Shown here one piece after another: positions 26,546 to 35,447 of a stretch of DNA of 64,000 nucleotides; within the stretch, counting starts at the first letter, position 1; every line of letters starts with the position of its first letter. The notes beneath the pieces were generated by a model. The model had not been told where the DNA came from, did not search any database, and saw only the letters and a program-made list of their open reading frames with translations. The translations under genes were made by a program, and so were the position numbers. Source of the DNA: Sutterella sp. AM11-39 (lineage in GTDB: Bacteria > Pseudomonadota > Gammaproteobacteria > Burkholderiales > Burkholderiaceae_F). The stretch is taken from positions 124,001 through 188,000 of the forward strand of contig NZ_QRLV01000002.1 in NCBI RefSeq assembly GCF_003472385.1, written 5' to 3'.

Positions 26546-27193
26546 ATGGTCTTTGAGTTTGCCAACGAGGCTTCGCGCACACGCATTGAACTCGCTCAGC
26601 GTATAGCCGCACACATCGTCGACTCAGGCATGTCGTGGTCAGCCGCTCGATCCCGCGCCATTGAGGAGTGTGGAGGCCCGAGATCGCTTCCGGGCAACGC
26701 ACTTCCCGCTTCCGATGAGATTGAAACGGCCGTGCGCGCGCATTTTGCGCTTTTTGATCCCGAAGGCCACGCACAAACGCTTTTTTGCAAACGCAAACTT
26801 GCCCTTTCGGTTCTCGAAAGCCTCCGGGGGTTTGAAGCCTACCTCACCGGCTCAGTTTTAAACGGGGCGGCCACGGAAGACTCTCCGATCTGCCTGGAAG
26901 TCTTTACCGACGACGTTAAGTCTCTGTTGGCTGTCTTGATGGATGAGGGATATGAGCTCGAAGCGCTCGACCCGCAGGTAAGCGCCTTTGCACGCGCCAA
27001 CGAGTCGATGGGGTTTGTCATTCCATGGCAGGGTGCCATGGAAGCCATTCGCATTGACGTTCTGGAACCCCATTTGTCCCGCAGCAACCCCGCTCGCGGC
27101 GAAAAGGACGAATATCAGGCCGATTGGGAAGCCGAAGGACGCATCAGCGCCGAAAATCTTCAAAAAGTACTCCAAAATCGTGCAAATTCGTAA
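26546..27193 (+). CDS. Conserved betaproteobacterial protein with nucleotidyltransferase-like motif
   Basis: A 215-residue cytoplasmic protein. An N-terminal helical region (IAAHIVDSGMSWSAARSRAIEE) is followed by LFDPEGHAQTL and then FEAYLTGSVLNGAATEDSPI, which has the GS-x(n)-G layout of minimal nucleotidyltransferases followed by an acidic strand (CLEVFTDDVKSLLA). I recall similar proteins beside betaproteobacterial housekeeping genes, but no function is established. It follows the DUF3426 gene after 1 base. Confidence 0.65.
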   Translation: MVFEFANEASRTRIELAQRIAAHIVDSGMSWSAARSRAIEECGGPRSLPGNALPASDEIETAVRAHFALFDPEGHAQTLFCKRKLALSVLESLRGFEAYLTGSVLNGAATEDSPICLEVFTDDVKSLLAVLMDEGYELEALDPQVSAFARANESMGFVIPWQGAMEAIRIDVLEPHLSRSNPARGEKDEYQADWEAEGRISAENLQKVLQNRANS

Positions 27194-27199
27194 CCGAGG

Positions 27200-27221
27200 A
27201 TCATCCGTGAGGATGATTTTT
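27200..27221 (+). terminator. Terminator after the conserved protein gene
   Basis: Stem ATCATCC/GGATGAT with loop GTGA, followed by a T run, 7 bases after the stop. Confidence 0.85.
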
Positions 27222-27435
27222 CGCTTCTTTGATCTTTTTCTTTCTACAATGCGGTACCAACCTGGGCAAAAAGATAGCCCAAGATGCCTTAAAACTAGTA
27301 GGAATTAAGCGCAATTGGGCGCATAATCCGCAAATAGGCTACTAAATCAGAGCTTGTTTGCCGCAGGAAACGCTTTAAGCACTGTATTTTCGAACTTCCT
27401 GCTTCTCACCGTTTTATCTATCCTGAGCGTACATC

Positions 27436-27909
27436 ATGGATCTTCGCAAACTTAAAACACTGATTGATCTCGTTAGCGAAAGCGGCGTTGCCGAACTCGA
27501 AATCACCGAAGGCGACGATCGCGTCAAAATCGTCAACCGCGTCGGTGCCGCCCCCGTGGCCGCAGCCGCTCCCGCCGTGATTGCCACGCCTGTGGTTGCC
27601 TCCGCTGCTCCCGCAGCCGCTCCGGCTCCGGCTGTCGCAGCCGAACCTGCCGCCGCTCCTGTTGCCGCTGAAGACACCCGCACCATCAATTCGCCTATGG
27701 TCGGCACGTTCTATCGCGCACCGAGCCCCGGTGCCAAGCCCTTTGCCGACGTTGGCCAGAAGGTCAAAGCCGGCGACACGGTTTGCATCATCGAAGCCAT
27801 GAAGCTTCTCAACGAAATCGAAACCGAATACGACGGCGTCATCAAGGAAATCCTCGTCGAAAACGGTCAGCCGGTTGAATTCGGCCAGCCGCTTTTTGTG
27901 ATCGCTTGA
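27436..27909 (+). CDS. accB: Biotin carboxyl carrier protein of acetyl-CoA carboxylase
   Basis: A 157-residue protein. The N-terminal helix domain ([20 protein letters not shown]) is joined by an Ala/Pro-rich flexible linker (about 38-80) to the biotinyl domain, with K123 in EAMKLLNEI as the biotinylation site. It carries CO2 between biotin carboxylase and carboxyltransferase in fatty-acid synthesis. It lies 25 bases ahead of accC. The 240 bases upstream must hold the promoter; no clear -35/-10 pair was found. Confidence 0.95.
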   Translation: MDLRKLKTLIDLVSESGVAELEITEGDDRVKIVNRVGAAPVAAAAPAVIATPVVASAAPAAAPAPAVAAEPAAAPVAAEDTRTINSPMVGTFYRAPSPGAKPFADVGQKVKAGDTVCIIEAMKLLNEIETEYDGVIKEILVENGQPVEFGQPLFVIA

Positions 27910-27934
27910 TAATCCTGCTTCTGACGCCTGAACC

Positions 27935-29317
27935 ATGTTCGGAAAAATACTTATCGCAAATCGCGGGGAAATCGCCCTGCGCATTCAGCGGGCCTGCCGC
28001 GCCATGGGCATCAAGACGGTCGTCGTGCATTCGACGGCCGACGCTGATGCCATGTACGTGCGCCTTGCCGACGAAAGCGTCTGCATCGGCCCGGCTCAGT
28101 CCTCCCAAAGCTATCTCAACATCCCGGCTATCATTTCTGCAGCCGAAGTCACGGACGCTGAAGCCATTCACCCCGGTTACGGCTTTCTGTCGGAAAACGC
28201 CGACTTTGCCGATCGCGTTGAGAAAAGCGGCTTTGCCTTCATCGGTCCGCGCGGCGACACGATCCGTCTGATGGGCGACAAGGTCAACGCCAAAAAGGCG
28301 ATGATCGATGCGGGCGTTCCCTGCGTTCCCGGCAGCGACGGTGCTCTGCCCGATGATCCGAAGGAAATTCTTCGCATTGCCCGCGAAGTCGGCTACCCCG
28401 TGCTCATCAAGGCGAGCGCGGGCGGCGGCGGTCGCGGCATGCGCGTGGTGCGTACCGAAGCCGCGCTGCTGACCTCGGTCAACATGACGAAGACGGAGGC
28501 CAATGCCGCATTCGGCTCGGACAAGGTCTATCTGGAAAAGTTCTTGGAAAATCCGCGCCACATCGAAATTCAAGTGCTCTCGGACAACTTCCAGAACGCC
28601 ATCTATCTGGGCGAACGCGACTGCTCCATGCAGCGCCGTAATCAGAAGGTTGTGGAAGAGTCTCCCGCCCCCGGCATTCCTCGCAAGCTCATCGAAAAAC
28701 TCGGTGCGCGCTGCACGGAAGCCTGTCGCCGCATCGGCTATCGCGGCGCCGGTACGTTCGAATTTCTGTACGAAAACGGCGAGTTCTATTTCATCGAAAT
28801 GAACACCCGTGTCCAAGTTGAGCACCCCGTGACCGAATGGGTGACGGGCGTTGACATCATCGCCGAACAGATCCGCATCGCCGCAGGCGAACGTCTGCGC
28901 CTCAAGCAGCGCGACATCGTTCTTAAAGGCGCTGCCATCGAATGCCGCATCAACGCCGAAGACGGCTTTACCTTCCGTCCGTCTCCCGGCAAGGTGACTC
29001 GCTGGCATATGCCCGGCGGCCCCGGCATCCGTCTCGACAGCCACGTCTACGCCGGCTACACGGTGCCCCCGTACTACGACAGCATGATCGGCAAGCTCAT
29101 CGCCTACGGTGAAACGCGTGACGAAGCGCTGGCCCGCATGCGCGTGGCTCTTTCGGAAACTCTTGTCGAAGGCATCAATACCAACATCGATCTGCACCGT
29201 CTGATCATGAGCGACAGTCGCTTCAATCAAGGCGGCACCAGCATCCATTACTTGGAAGAGCGCATGGCCGAGTGGGTTGCAATGCACAAAGACAAGGACA
29301 TCAAAAATGCTGCGTGA
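27935..29317 (+). CDS. accC: Biotin carboxylase subunit of acetyl-CoA carboxylase
   Basis: A 460-residue ATP-grasp enzyme carboxylating the biotin on AccB. It shows [20 protein letters not shown], the Gly-rich loop [45 protein letters not shown], and the C-terminal biotin-carboxylase domain. Its stop overlaps the prmA start by 11 bases. Confidence 0.97.
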   Translation: MFGKILIANRGEIALRIQRACRAMGIKTVVVHSTADADAMYVRLADESVCIGPAQSSQSYLNIPAIISAAEVTDAEAIHPGYGFLSENADFADRVEKSGFAFIGPRGDTIRLMGDKVNAKKAMIDAGVPCVPGSDGALPDDPKEILRIAREVGYPVLIKASAGGGGRGMRVVRTEAALLTSVNMTKTEANAAFGSDKVYLEKFLENPRHIEIQVLSDNFQNAIYLGERDCSMQRRNQKVVEESPAPGIPRKLIEKLGARCTEACRRIGYRGAGTFEFLYENGEFYFIEMNTRVQVEHPVTEWVTGVDIIAEQIRIAAGERLRLKQRDIVLKGAAIECRINAEDGFTFRPSPGKVTRWHMPGGPGIRLDSHVYAGYTVPPYYDSMIGKLIAYGETRDEALARMRVALSETLVEGINTNIDLHRLIMSDSRFNQGGTSIHYLEERMAEWVAMHKDKDIKNAA

Positions 29318-30209
29318 AATTAAGTTTCTGTGTCTGGAGCGCTCGGCCGAAGACTTCGCCGACATGATGATGGATGCGGGCGCCATGAGCGTTTCGATCG
29401 AGGATGCCGATCTTGGCAGCCCCGATGAGAAGCCGCTTTACGGCGAACCGGGCACCGAACCCGATACTTTCGCCTGGAACCGCTCCATCGTTTCCGTGCT
29501 TGCCGACGATACGTTCGACGCCTCTCAGGCCGCCGCCATCGCCGCTAAGGCGCTCGGCATCGAAACACCGGTCGTGAAGTCCGATACGACGGTACCCGAC
29601 GAAGACTGGGTGCGCATCACGCAGGCTCAGTTCTCCCCGGTAAAGGTAAGCGACCGACTCTGGATCGTTCCGAGCTGGCATGAGCCCCCCTCAAGCGAAG
29701 CCATCAATATCCGACTCGATCCGGGCGTGGCCTTCGGTACGGGCTCTCATCCGACGACGCATCTTTGTCTGCAGTGGCTCGATACTCACGTCACGAGCAC
29801 CGATACGGTCCTTGACTACGGCTGCGGCACAGGTATTCTCGCCATCGCCGCCGCCAAACTCGGCGCAGCCAATGTCACCGGTACCGACATTGATCCGCAG
29901 GCCGTCGAAAGCGCAGCCTTCAACGCCGAACACAACGAAGTGACGGCCAAGTTTGTGTTGCCGGGGGATTTGCCCGCCGGTCGCTATTCCTTGGTTGTCG
30001 CCAACATCCTTTCCAACCCTCTCAAGGTACTCGCTCCGGCCCTGCTTGGCCGCGTGGCACCCGGCGGCCGTCTCGTGCTCTCGGGCGTTCTGGCCCGTCA
30101 GGCCGAGGAAGTGATTGAGGTGTACCGCAAGACGGATCCGAACATCGAACTTTCCGTTTGGAGAGAAGAAGACGGCTGGGTTTGTATCGCAGGACAGCGA
30201 CACGCCTGA
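29307..30209 (+). CDS. prmA: Ribosomal protein L11 methyltransferase
   Basis: A 300-residue SAM methyltransferase. The N-terminal domain starts [20 protein letters not shown]; the catalytic domain has [20 protein letters not shown], the SAM loop [20 protein letters not shown], and VANILSNPL. It trimethylates ribosomal protein L11. The ATG inside the accC end is chosen because the protein then starts like the family. accB-accC-prmA is a common betaproteobacterial operon. Confidence 0.95.
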   Translation: MLREIKFLCLERSAEDFADMMMDAGAMSVSIEDADLGSPDEKPLYGEPGTEPDTFAWNRSIVSVLADDTFDASQAAAIAAKALGIETPVVKSDTTVPDEDWVRITQAQFSPVKVSDRLWIVPSWHEPPSSEAINIRLDPGVAFGTGSHPTTHLCLQWLDTHVTSTDTVLDYGCGTGILAIAAAKLGAANVTGTDIDPQAVESAAFNAEHNEVTAKFVLPGDLPAGRYSLVVANILSNPLKVLAPALLGRVAPGGRLVLSGVLARQAEEVIEVYRKTDPNIELSVWREEDGWVCIAGQRHA

Positions 30210-30261
30210 CACATTACGCGTTTCGAGATATAGACCGTCCGGTCTTGCACAGTCCGTTTGC

Positions 30262-30300
30262 AAAAGGCAACACGCGCGACCGTGTTGCCTTTTGTTGTCT
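30262..30300 (+). terminator. Terminator of accB-accC-prmA
   Basis: A 13-base-pair perfect stem AAAAGGCAACACG/CGTGTTGCCTTTT with a 6-base loop and a T-rich tail, 52 bases after the prmA stop. Confidence 0.9.
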
Positions 30301-30486
30301 TTGTCTGCGTCGGACGGCCGGCGCCACCCGAAAAACAAGTCGTTTCTCCGTTATCGATGCCTTGTTGTCACTGGGAAAAAACCTGCAATGCTGAGAGGCC
30401 TTGCTAGAATCAGTGAAATCCAATACAGACGCGCCTTTTCGCGCCTTTGCTTTTTATTTGAAAACTTAGAAATCTCGAGGTTCATC

Positions 30487-31419
30487 ATGCGCATCATGAT
30501 CAGCGGCTCGATCGCTTACGACAACATTCTTTCCTATGGCGGACGCTTCAGCGATCACCTCGTACGCGAAAGTCTTGACCACATCAATCTCACCTTCGTC
30601 ACCGACTCCATGACGCGCAACTACGGCGGATGCGCCGCCAACATCGCGTATGCGCTCAAGTTGCTCGGCGGCCATCCCGTCGTCACCGGCGCCGTGGGTA
30701 CCGACGGTTCCGACTATCTTTACCGTTTCGAACAGCTGGAAATCGAAACCTCGGTGGCCAAATTCAACGATGTCTTTACGGCTCAGTGCTTTGTAACAAC
30801 CGACAAGACCGGTTCGCAGCTTGCTACGTTTAACCCGGGCGCCATGTCCCGCTCTCATGAAGCGGCTTTCCCTGAAGGCGAGATCGGTTTGGCTCTCGTT
30901 GCTCCCGACGGCAAGGAAGCCGTGATTCAGCGCATGAACGAATGCTTCTCGCGCAACATTCCGGTGATCTTCGACATCGGCCAGGCCATCTCGATTCTCT
31001 CTGGCGACGAAATCCGTGAACTAATCAGCAAGACCACATATCTGGCCGCCTCGGCTTATGAGCTTGAACTCATTAAGCGCGCCACGCTTCTGACCACCGA
31101 CGAAATCGCTGATCTCGTCAAGGCTCTGATCGTCACCTACGGAGAAAAGGGATCAACGGTCTGGACCGAAGGCAAGGAAATCACGGTTCCCGCCTGCCGC
31201 GTGCCCAACGCTGTGGACCCGGTCGGTGCGGGTGACGCCTACCGCGGCGGTCTGCTCTACGGTCTTTCCAAGGGCTGGAGCTGGGAACAGACGTTGCGTC
31301 TGGCTTCCGTCATGGGCTCGTTCAAGGTCGAAAAGACAGGCGCTCAGAACTACGCTCCAACCAAGGAGCAGATTGCCGATCGCTACAAGGCGACCTACGG
31401 CGAAGAAATGCCCGCCTAA
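30487..31419 (+). CDS. PfkB-family carbohydrate/adenosine kinase
   Basis: A 310-residue sugar-kinase-fold protein. The first PfkB signature region is NYGGCAANIAYALKLLGGHP and the second is AVDPVGAGDAYRGGLLYGL, with the catalytic Asp. It begins MRIMISGSIAYDNILSY, typical of adenosine-kinase-like members in betaproteobacteria. The substrate, adenosine or a sugar, cannot be decided from sequence. The long upstream frame overlapping prmA is not coding. A terminator follows the stop. Confidence 0.82.
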   Translation: MRIMISGSIAYDNILSYGGRFSDHLVRESLDHINLTFVTDSMTRNYGGCAANIAYALKLLGGHPVVTGAVGTDGSDYLYRFEQLEIETSVAKFNDVFTAQCFVTTDKTGSQLATFNPGAMSRSHEAAFPEGEIGLALVAPDGKEAVIQRMNECFSRNIPVIFDIGQAISILSGDEIRELISKTTYLAASAYELELIKRATLLTTDEIADLVKALIVTYGEKGSTVWTEGKEITVPACRVPNAVDPVGAGDAYRGGLLYGLSKGWSWEQTLRLASVMGSFKVEKTGAQNYAPTKEQIADRYKATYGEEMPA

Positions 31420-31424
31420 AAGCC

Positions 31425-31471
31425 AAAAAAGTGGCCGGACAGAAGCTGCCCATAAAAGCTTCCGTCCGGCC
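31425..31471 (-). terminator. Terminator of pstS-pstC-pstA
   Basis: A 15-base-pair stem with one mismatch (GGCCGGAC core) followed on the minus strand by ACTTTTTT. It lies 50 bases after the pstA stop and can also end the convergent kinase transcript. Confidence 0.75.
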
Positions 31472-31521
31472 GGGCACCCGTGCTCAAACAGGTGTTCTTT
31501 ACGTCAAGCGTCTGTGTCGAA

Positions 31522-32421
31522 TTAGGCCAGGCGCTTTTTCTGCATCTTGTCGCGGATCAAGATGGCAATCAGGTTCATGGCAAACACGAGGACAACCAAG
31601 AGCAGCCCCGTACCGTACTGCATCGGGCGAGTCTTTTCGATTTCGGTACCGGCCGTTGCAAGCACGTACATGTGGTAGGGCAACGCCATCACCGAGCTCC
31701 AAACGCTCTCAGGCAGCTTCGGCGTATAGAAAACAGCAGCGGTAAACATCACGGCACTGGTTTCGCCCGCGGCACGAGCCACAGCCAGAATGGCACCGGT
31801 AAGGATGCCGGGCAGAGCCGAGGGCAGCACGATGCGGCCGATCGTCTGGCTCTTGGTGGCGCCCAATGCAAGACTCGCGTCGCGCCAGGAGCGCGGCACC
31901 TGCTTGAGGGCTTCTTCGGTTGTGTTGATGATCACGGGCAGAGTAAGAACAGCCAGTGTGAGGATGCCGGAGAGCAGACTCACGTTAAAGCCCAGGGCCG
32001 TCACGAAGAAGGCCAAACCGAACAGACCGAACACAATCGAAGGAACGCCGGCAAGGTTGGCAACCGACAGACGAACGATATCGACCACAGGACCTTGCTT
32101 GCCGTATTCGTTAAGCCACACGGCGCAAGCCACCCCAAAGGGCAATGCAATGGCAATGGCACCGGCAGCAAGCAGGAAAGTACCCACAAGGCACGGGAAC
32201 ACGCCGCCCGAAGTCATCATTTCACGCGGCGAATCGAGCACGAACTCAATGTCGAGCGCGCCGATGCCGTTGACAAACAGAAAGACGCAGGCGATCACGA
32301 GAGCAGCGCAATTAACGAAGGCGGCCGCACGCAACGTGAAGAAAGAGAAAACCTGCGTGGCCGCGCGCTTGGCGCGAGTCTTTTCGCGAGCCTGACTGCA
32401 AATGCTTTGTTGCTGATTCAT
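31522..32421 (-). CDS. pstA: Phosphate ABC transporter permease PstA
   Basis: A 299-residue inner-membrane permease with about six helices and the EAA-type loop ALKQVPRSWRDASLALGATK that contacts PstB. LNEYGKQGPVVDIVRLSVAN and NLAGVPSIVFGLFGLAFFV are typical of PstA. It is the last gene of pstS-pstC-pstA, 27 bases after pstC. Confidence 0.94.
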   Translation of the reverse strand: MNQQQSICSQAREKTRAKRAATQVFSFFTLRAAAFVNCAALVIACVFLFVNGIGALDIEFVLDSPREMMTSGGVFPCLVGTFLLAAGAIAIALPFGVACAVWLNEYGKQGPVVDIVRLSVANLAGVPSIVFGLFGLAFFVTALGFNVSLLSGILTLAVLTLPVIINTTEEALKQVPRSWRDASLALGATKSQTIGRIVLPSALPGILTGAILAVARAAGETSAVMFTAAVFYTPKLPESVWSSVMALPYHMYVLATAGTEIEKTRPMQYGTGLLLVVLVFAMNLIAILIRDKMQKKRLA

Positions 32422-32448
32422 TTTTTGCTTTTCCTTAATTCAAATGCA

Positions 32449-33327
32449 TCACACGGCGGGCGTCTTGTACTTCTGCGCTAGGCGGAAGGCGATCGCGTTG
32501 AAGATGAAGGTCATCACGAAAAGCGCAATGCCGGTTGCAAACAAAGCGTGGTAATGGGGACTGCCGAAGGGAGCTTCTGCCATTTCGGCGGCAATCGAAG
32601 CGGGCATCGGACGGATCGGGTCAAAGATCGATTCGGGCACAATGGCAGCGCCGCCCGCGACCATCAATACGACCATCGTTTCACCGAGCGCGCGGGACAT
32701 GCCGAGCATCACGGCGGTACCGACGCCCGAGAGTGCATACGGGAAGGTCACGTTCTTGAGCGTTTCCCAGGGCGTAGCACCGAGAGCAAGAGAAGCGTCC
32801 TTCAGTGAACGAGGCACAGCGTGCAGAGCGTCTTCCGCAATCGAGCAGATCGTGGGAACAGCCATGAAGGCGAGCATCAATGCCGCATTGAAAAGATTCA
32901 AACCAGTGGCGATGCCGAGCGTGTTCTGCAGCCAGGGCGCAACGAGCACCATGCCGATGAAGCCGATCACGACAGAGGGCAACGCAGCAAGCAGTTCAAT
33001 AAAAGGCTTGATGATACGGCGCGTAGTATTGGCAGCCACTTCCGAGAGGTAGGCGGCCGTCATCAATCCGAGCGGAACCGCAAACAGGCTTGCCAGGAAG
33101 GTCACGGCAAGCGAACCGGCAATCAGAGAACCGATTTCAAAGTCGGGCTGATCGCCGACCGGATACCAATCGGTTCCGAAGACGAAGTCGAGAAAGCCGG
33201 TGCTGGCAAACACCGGAAGGCCTTCACGAAACAGATAAAACACAATGCCTGCGAGCACGGCAAGCGAGAGCAAGGCCAAAGCGGCTAATCCGCCTTCGAC
33301 AGCCTTTTCTCTAAAGTCATAACGCAT
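32449..33327 (-). CDS. pstC: Phosphate ABC transporter permease PstC
   Basis: A 292-residue permease with about six helices. It shows FGTDWYPVGDQPDFEIGSLI (the typical periplasmic segment), LAALPSVVIGFIGMVLVAPW and the PstB-contact loop ALHAVPRSLKDASLALGATP. The start MRYDFREKAVEGG has GAGG 6 bases upstream; the longer frame adds 14 unlikely residues. It is separated from pstS by 98 bases containing a stable hairpin. Confidence 0.94.
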   Translation of the reverse strand: MRYDFREKAVEGGLAALALLSLAVLAGIVFYLFREGLPVFASTGFLDFVFGTDWYPVGDQPDFEIGSLIAGSLAVTFLASLFAVPLGLMTAAYLSEVAANTTRRIIKPFIELLAALPSVVIGFIGMVLVAPWLQNTLGIATGLNLFNAALMLAFMAVPTICSIAEDALHAVPRSLKDASLALGATPWETLKNVTFPYALSGVGTAVMLGMSRALGETMVVLMVAGGAAIVPESIFDPIRPMPASIAAEMAEAPFGSPHYHALFATGIALFVMTFIFNAIAFRLAQKYKTPAV

Positions 33328-33360
33328 TATGGGCCTCTTTATAAACCGCCGGCTTCTTTC

Positions 33361-33392
33361 GTGCGGCAACTCCAGGTGAGCTGTTGCCGCAC
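33361..33392 (-). other. Intercistronic stem-loop between pstS and pstC
   Basis: A perfect 10-base-pair stem GTGCGGCAAC/GTTGCCGCAC with a 12-base loop begins 33 bases after the pstS stop. No T run follows, so it looks like an mRNA-stabilising or processing hairpin rather than a full terminator. Confidence 0.65.
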
Positions 33393-33425
33393 GTTCGAGG
33401 CCGGCAGACGATGTTCATTTCTAAA

Positions 33426-34229
33426 TTACTTCAGAGGAACGAACCCGGTTTCCTGAACAATCTTCTGGCCGGCAGGAGACACGACGAAGTCTGTAAAGGC
33501 CTTGGCATCACCATTCGGAGCACCGTTGGTGAAGAAGTACAGTTCGCGGGAAAGCGGCCATTCCTTGGTCTTGGCGGCTTCAGCCGTAGCGACCTTGCCG
33601 CCGAGCGTCAGAGGCTTGGTCTGCTTGTCGAGGTAGCCGATGCCGATATAACCGATGGCGTTCACGTTCTTAGCCACCGTCTGCACCACCGTGCCGTTGG
33701 AGGTCTGCAGCAGAGCGCGCGGGGTCACACGTGCACCCTTCATCACGAGGGATTCCCAGGTTTCAAACGTGCCCGAGCTCGAGTCGCGGCTCACCACAAC
33801 GATCGGGGCGTCCTTGCCGCCGACTTCCTTCCAGTTGCGGATCTTGCCTTCGAAAACGGCCTTGAGTTGTTCCTGCGTAAGATCCTTCACCGTGTTGGCG
33901 TTGTTGACAACCGGGACGATAGCGTCAACTGCAACGGCCGTACGATAGGGCTTGACGCCGCGCTGTTCGGCAAGCTTGACTTCGCTCGCCTTGATATCGC
34001 GCGAACTCATGGCGATGTTGGTGAGACCGTCAATTAGTGCCTTGACGCCGTTGCCGGAGCCGCCGCCCGAAAGAGCGATGTGCACATCCGGATTGGTCTT
34101 AGCAAAGGCTTCGGTGGCCTTCTGAACCACGGGCAGAACCGTCGTGGAACCGTTGATGACCAGATCACCGGCAAAAGAGGTGGCCGCAGCGGCAACCATC
34201 GCAGCGGTAAGGCAGAGTTTCTTGAACAT
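33426..34229 (-). CDS. pstS: Periplasmic phosphate-binding protein PstS
   Basis: A 267-residue protein with a Sec signal (MFKKLCLTAAMVAAAATSFA) and mature start GDLVINGSTTVLPVVQKATE. Phosphate-site segments are INGSTTVLP, LSGGGSGNGVKALIDG, MSSRDIKASE and VSRDSSSGTFETWES. There is no lipobox, so it is soluble. The second ATG of the frame is chosen because AAGGA precedes it; the first has no ribosome-binding site. A Pho-box array lies upstream. Confidence 0.95.
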   Translation of the reverse strand: MFKKLCLTAAMVAAAATSFAGDLVINGSTTVLPVVQKATEAFAKTNPDVHIALSGGGSGNGVKALIDGLTNIAMSSRDIKASEVKLAEQRGVKPYRTAVAVDAIVPVVNNANTVKDLTQEQLKAVFEGKIRNWKEVGGKDAPIVVVSRDSSSGTFETWESLVMKGARVTPRALLQTSNGTVVQTVAKNVNAIGYIGIGYLDKQTKPLTLGGKVATAEAAKTKEWPLSRELYFFTNGAPNGDAKAFTDFVVSPAGQKIVQETGFVPLK

Positions 34230-34368
34230 TTGCGTTTTTTCCTTCATTGCAATTCAATGAGTGAAGGTCTGCTTTGACTTCCTGATTTGTCAGCGCCCCA
34301 ACGTCAACGGAAGTCTGACCTTCGAAAATTTTCTCTTCGGCGCTTTTCAGAACCGCAATGCTGAACGT

Positions 34369-34412
34369 CGTTTGTGACAAACAAGCGAACGTTTTATGAC
34401 GATTTGATGACA
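34369..34412 (-). promoter_or_regulatory. Pho-box array for pstS-pstC-pstA
   Basis: Read on the minus strand, 11-base repeats TGTCATCAAAT and CGTCATAAAAC are followed by one degenerate unit and TGTCACAAACG, all in exact 11-base phase. This matches the PhoB-binding pattern of repeated (C/T)TGTCAT half-sites. A weak -10 (CAGCAT) follows about 5 bases later. Confidence 0.8.
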
Positions 34413-34431
34413 GCGAAATCTTTTTTGTCCT

Positions 34432-34475
34432 TGTCATCAAACTGTCATCAAAAACGAATCAAACAGTCACGTTTC
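34432..34475 (+). promoter_or_regulatory. Pho-box array for pstB
   Basis: TGTCATCAAAC and TGTCATCAAAA are followed by one degenerate unit and AGTCACGTTTC in exact 11-base phase, then a -10-like TACGAT at 34481-34486. It is a mirror image of the array serving pstS, with 19 bases between them. Confidence 0.8.
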
Positions 34476-34587
34476 CTGCCTACGATCCGCCTGCCGCGCA
34501 AGAAAGAAAGTGCTTCGCGCGCCTCGACAGAGTGCAACCTCTCGTCCGCCCTCTGCGTATTTCTTCTGCCCATACGAATTGAAAAAA

Positions 34588-35364
34588 ATGAACGTTTCCG
34601 AACCCAAAAACGAAATCAAAATCCGTGCCGAACACGTCGATTTCAGCTACGAAAACACCCAAACGCTGTTTGATATCAACCTGGAATTCCGCAATCACGA
34701 GGTCACCGCACTGATCGGTCCTTCGGGCTGCGGCAAGTCGACCTTCCTGCGCACGCTCTCGCGCATGAACGAACTCATCTGTGACACCACGCTCAAAGGA
34801 AAGATTCTTCTGGACGGAGAAGACATCTACGCTCCCAACTACGATGTGGTGCAGCTGCGCCAGCGCGTGGGCATGGTCTTTCAGAAGCCCACGCCGTTTC
34901 CAAAGTCCATCTTTGAAAACGTCGCCTACGGCCTGCGCGTTGCGGGCATCAGCAGCCGTTCGATTCTGGCCGAAAAGGTCGAAGAAAGTCTGCGCCGTGC
35001 CGCGCTTTGGGAAGAAGTCAAGGATCGCCTCAATGAGAGTGCCCTGGGCCTTTCGGGCGGCCAACAACAGCGTCTTTGCATCGCCCGCGCCCTGGCCGTG
35101 GAACCCGAAGTGCTCCTGATGGACGAACCATGCAGCGCTCTGGACCCGATTGCCACGCAACGCGTGGAAGAAAGCATCCTGGAACTCAAGCAGTCCCTGT
35201 GCATCGTCATCGTGACTCACAACATGCAGCAGGCCGCCCGCGTGTCGGATAAGACCGCGTTCTTCTTCATGGGCAAGCTCATTGAGTTCGACGATACAGA
35301 CACGATCTTTAATAACGCCGCCAACGTCCGTACCCGCGACTACGTCAACGGTCGTTTCGGCTAA
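34588..35364 (+). CDS. pstB: Phosphate ABC transporter ATPase PstB
   Basis: A 258-residue ATPase with Walker [10 protein letters not shown], the Pst-type [22 protein letters not shown]-loop [18 protein letters not shown], signature [15 protein letters not shown] and Walker [14 protein letters not shown]. It energises phosphate import by PstCA. Unusually it is divergent from pstSCA and is the only gene on its transcript, with no phoU after it. The ATG giving [20 protein letters not shown] fits the family. Confidence 0.94.
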   Translation: MNVSEPKNEIKIRAEHVDFSYENTQTLFDINLEFRNHEVTALIGPSGCGKSTFLRTLSRMNELICDTTLKGKILLDGEDIYAPNYDVVQLRQRVGMVFQKPTPFPKSIFENVAYGLRVAGISSRSILAEKVEESLRRAALWEEVKDRLNESALGLSGGQQQRLCIARALAVEPEVLLMDEPCSALDPIATQRVEESILELKQSLCIVIVTHNMQQAARVSDKTAFFFMGKLIEFDDTDTIFNNAANVRTRDYVNGRFG

Positions 35365-35390
35365 ACGTCATCATCGTGCCTCAGATGCAG

Positions 35391-35422
35391 TAAAAAAGCG
35401 GCCGACTCGGGCCGCTTTTTTA
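35391..35422. terminator. Bidirectional terminator between pstB and the MscS-type gene
   Basis: A 12-base-pair stem AAAAAAGCGGCC/GGCCGCTTTTTT with a 6-base loop, with A/T runs on both sides, between convergent stops. Confidence 0.9.
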
Positions 35423-35447
35423 CGTCTGAATGCCGTCGATTGCCCGG

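Noticed and set aside
27842..29386. A 514-codon minus-strand frame opposite accC
   Set aside because: It is the antisense shadow of accC, whose motifs are unambiguous; G+C-rich codon bias commonly leaves such long antisense frames.
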